Assembly: GCF_900110755.1 (NCBI RefSeq)
Contig: NZ_FOFF01000039.1
Coordinates: forward strand, 23,016 to 87,015
Origin: Streptomyces sp. yr375
GTDB taxonomy: Bacteria; Actinomycetota; Actinomycetes; Streptomycetales; Streptomycetaceae
Direction: 5' to 3'
Length of the DNA stretch: 64,000 nt
Shown here: piece by piece, positions 62,600 through 64,000 of the stretch
Layout of the letters: each line of letters begins with the position of its first letter
How positions within the stretch are numbered: the stretch's first letter is position 1
Position numbers and translations under genes: made by a program
The notes under the pieces: generated by a model
Told to the model about the DNA's origin: nothing
Database searches by the model: none
The model's input: the letters and a program-made list of their open reading frames with translations, nothing else

Positions 62600-63561
62600 A
62601 GCGGATCGCCGCCTCCCCGACCGAAGATCGCGCTCAACCTGTGCTGTGTCTCCGGCTCGAGGCGGAGGTCACAGGTCGACAGGTTCATCTCCAGATGGAC
62701 GGGGTCTCGGGTGCTCGGCACCGGAATGACGTCCGCTCCACGGGAGAGCAGCCAGGCCAGGGCCAGTCGCCCCGCCCCGAGATGCGTGTCGGCGGCGATC
62801 GCCTCTAGTGCTCGCAGCGAGTTCTGGGCGGCCGACAGCCCCTCGGCCGAGAACCGGGGGTCGACGCGCCGCGGATCCCGCGCGCCGAGCCGTGTCGCGG
62901 CGGTGATCCGGCCGGTGAGCAGCCCGCGCCCGAGCGGCTGACAGGCCATCAGCCTGATGCCCAACCGCCGGGCCAGCGGGAGAAGTTCGCACTCCGCCTG
63001 CCGCTGCCACAGCGAGTACTCGACGGCGAGGACGGCGATGGGGTGGGTGGCGTGGGCGCGGGCCAGTTGTGTCGGACATGCACCGCCGATCCCGACGCCG
63101 ACCCCGACGCCGTGGATCTTCCCGGCCTGCACCAGTCCGCTCAGCTCGCCGATCTGTTCCTCGATCGGCGCCCCCGGACCGCCGGGATGCACCACGTACA
63201 CGTCGATGCAGTCGAGGCCGAGCTGTTTCAGCGCCCGTTCGCAGTCGGCGACCAGTGTCCGGGGGCCCGCCCCCGCCGTGACGTCGCCGCCGTCGCCGCC
63301 GCCGTCGAACGGGCGGCTGTGGACGGCGATCAACGCGTCGCCGCGGCGGGAGGCGACCGCCCGGCCGACGACTCGGCGCACCGTGCCGCGGAGCGAGGAG
63401 TCGGCCGTGTCGATCAGGACGACCCCCGTGTCCAGGGCCTGTTGGACCAGGCGGACGGCTCGCGCACGGTCGATCGGGCCGTGGGCTCCGTCGAGTGCCA
63501 TGCCGCCCAGCCCGAGCCTGGCCCCTTCGACGGCCATCCGATCCCATTGGCCCCAGCCCAT
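62596..63561 (-). CDS. Aldo/keto reductase homologue with altered catalytic residues
   Basis: 321 aa from MGWGQWDRMAVEGARLGLGGMALDG. AKR (beta/alpha)8 barrel: VLIDTADSS, YVVHPGG, VQAGKIHGVGV, PIAVLAVEYSLWQRQAE, PLGRGLLTG and DVIPVPSTRDPVHLEMN. The catalytic tetrad is usually Asp-Tyr-Lys-His. Here the Asp (IDTAD) and the His (VVHPG) are present, but the Tyr is replaced by Ser (DTADSSLRG) and the Lys falls on His (IAVHSRP). It may therefore be inactive or a non-reductase, such as a sensor or channel subunit-like relative. A Gly/Asp insertion (FDGGGDGGDVTAG) follows the altered Lys position. Confidence 0.85.
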   Translation of the reverse strand: MGWGQWDRMAVEGARLGLGGMALDGAHGPIDRARAVRLVQQALDTGVVLIDTADSSLRGTVRRVVGRAVASRRGDALIAVHSRPFDGGGDGGDVTAGAGPRTLVADCERALKQLGLDCIDVYVVHPGGPGAPIEEQIGELSGLVQAGKIHGVGVGVGIGGACPTQLARAHATHPIAVLAVEYSLWQRQAECELLPLARRLGIRLMACQPLGRGLLTGRITAATRLGARDPRRVDPRFSAEGLSAAQNSLRALEAIAADTHLGAGRLALAWLLSRGADVIPVPSTRDPVHLEMNLSTCDLRLEPETQHRLSAIFGRGGGDPL

Positions 63562-63658
63562 GCTTTCCAGCCCCCACCATGAGAACTCACGCGCCGCGTC
63601 CGGCCCTTGCCGCCATGCTGGTCTCGACGTCTCGGGAAAGCGACCCCATGCCGTCCCC

Positions 63659-64000
63659 CTAGTGTCCTGAGTCGTTAATTCGTGTGCAGTATGCGGCGAG
63701 GGTGTCGAGGATGTCGTCGGCGGTCTTCGTCCAGACGAACGGCTTGGGGTTCTTGTTCCACTCGTTGATCCAGCCGCGGATGTCGCGTTCGAGTTCGACC
63801 ACGCTGCGGTGGGCCGAGCGGCGGAGTTTGCGGCAGGTCAGTTCGGCGAACCAGCGCTCGACGAGGTTGAGCCAGGACGCCGAGGTGGGGGTGAAGTGCA
63901 GGTGGAAGCGGGGGTGGCGAAGCAGCCACTTCTTGACCGGCTCGGTCTTGTGGGTGGCGTAGTTGTCCAGGACCAGGTGGAGTTCGAGATCCTTGGGGAC
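63659..64000 (-). mobile_element. IS630-family transposase, 3' part
   Basis: Reading from the right edge: 113 codons ending in TAG at 63659-63661. Sequence LHLVLDNYATHKTEPVKKWL, then FHLHFTPTSASWLNLVERWF, WINEWNKNPKPFVWTKTAD. DNYATHK and ASWLNLVERWF are the D and E blocks of an IS630 (DDE_3) transposase. The IS end must lie near 63660; the sequence CTAGTGTCCTGAGTCG is likely its terminal repeat, with the CTAG/TA target of this family. The rest is outside the window. Confidence 0.9.

Overview
The window is high-GC actinobacterial chromosome, most likely Streptomyces or a close relative. Codon third positions are mostly G or C. Many starts are GTG behind GGAGG-type sites. The gene content is typical of the genus: SpoIIE-type phosphatases with an anti-sigma-like ATPase domain, a LAL regulator, DUF6479, a CebR-type operator and a rifamycin-associated element. 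It begins inside nuoD and ends inside an IS630-family transposase. I saw no tRNA, rRNA or CRISPR array.

Layout. 1-1 kb: nuoB followed directly by nuoD with no nuoC, as in the second, partial complex I clusters of streptomycetes. 1.5-6 kb: a Ser/Thr kinase with TPRs, then an IS3 element (4379-5708) with no target duplication. The IS separates the 3' part of a DUF2236 gene from the 5' end of a phosphoketolase gene, which marks an IS-mediated deletion or rearrangement. 6-13 kb: a stress or low-oxygen type block with PPK2, a universal stress protein (USP)-alcohol dehydrogenase-USP operon (the second USP is frameshifted), a SulP transporter, a cyclic-nucleotide-binding protein and a DevR/DosR-like regulator. 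Short dyads of the shape GGRCC-N4-GNYYC precede several of these genes. 13-26 kb: acyl-CoA dehydrogenase, SUKH and Csp-like proteins, a short UvrA-like ABC protein, a PAS-phosphatase, an ATP-grasp protein, a complete phosphoketolase and an RpiB-like isomerase.

26-39 kb is carbohydrate scavenging: GH115, a secreted parallel beta-helix protein, a GH43-like protein, a sugar ABC importer and a divergent LacI regulator with its operators. 38.8-40.4 kb is a rifampicin monooxygenase gene (rox) behind a RAE. 42-52 kb holds two paralogous PAS-GAF-phosphatase-ATPase proteins flanking a nucleosidase (PNP)-NACHT-membrane protein whose reading frame is broken between the PNP and NACHT parts, a secreted lectin-metallopeptidase and a small secreted protein. 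The PNP-NACHT unit is the best candidate for an uncharacterised, probably defence-related, system.

52-56 kb: an APC-type permease next to a KdpD kinase that has lost its membrane and USP-like regions in frame and carries an acidic, proline-rich repeat. 56-63.6 kb: a CebR-box-controlled SGNH esterase with CBM2, a LAL regulator, a two-component system with TTA (bldA-dependent) codons, and an aldo/keto reductase homologue lacking two catalytic residues.
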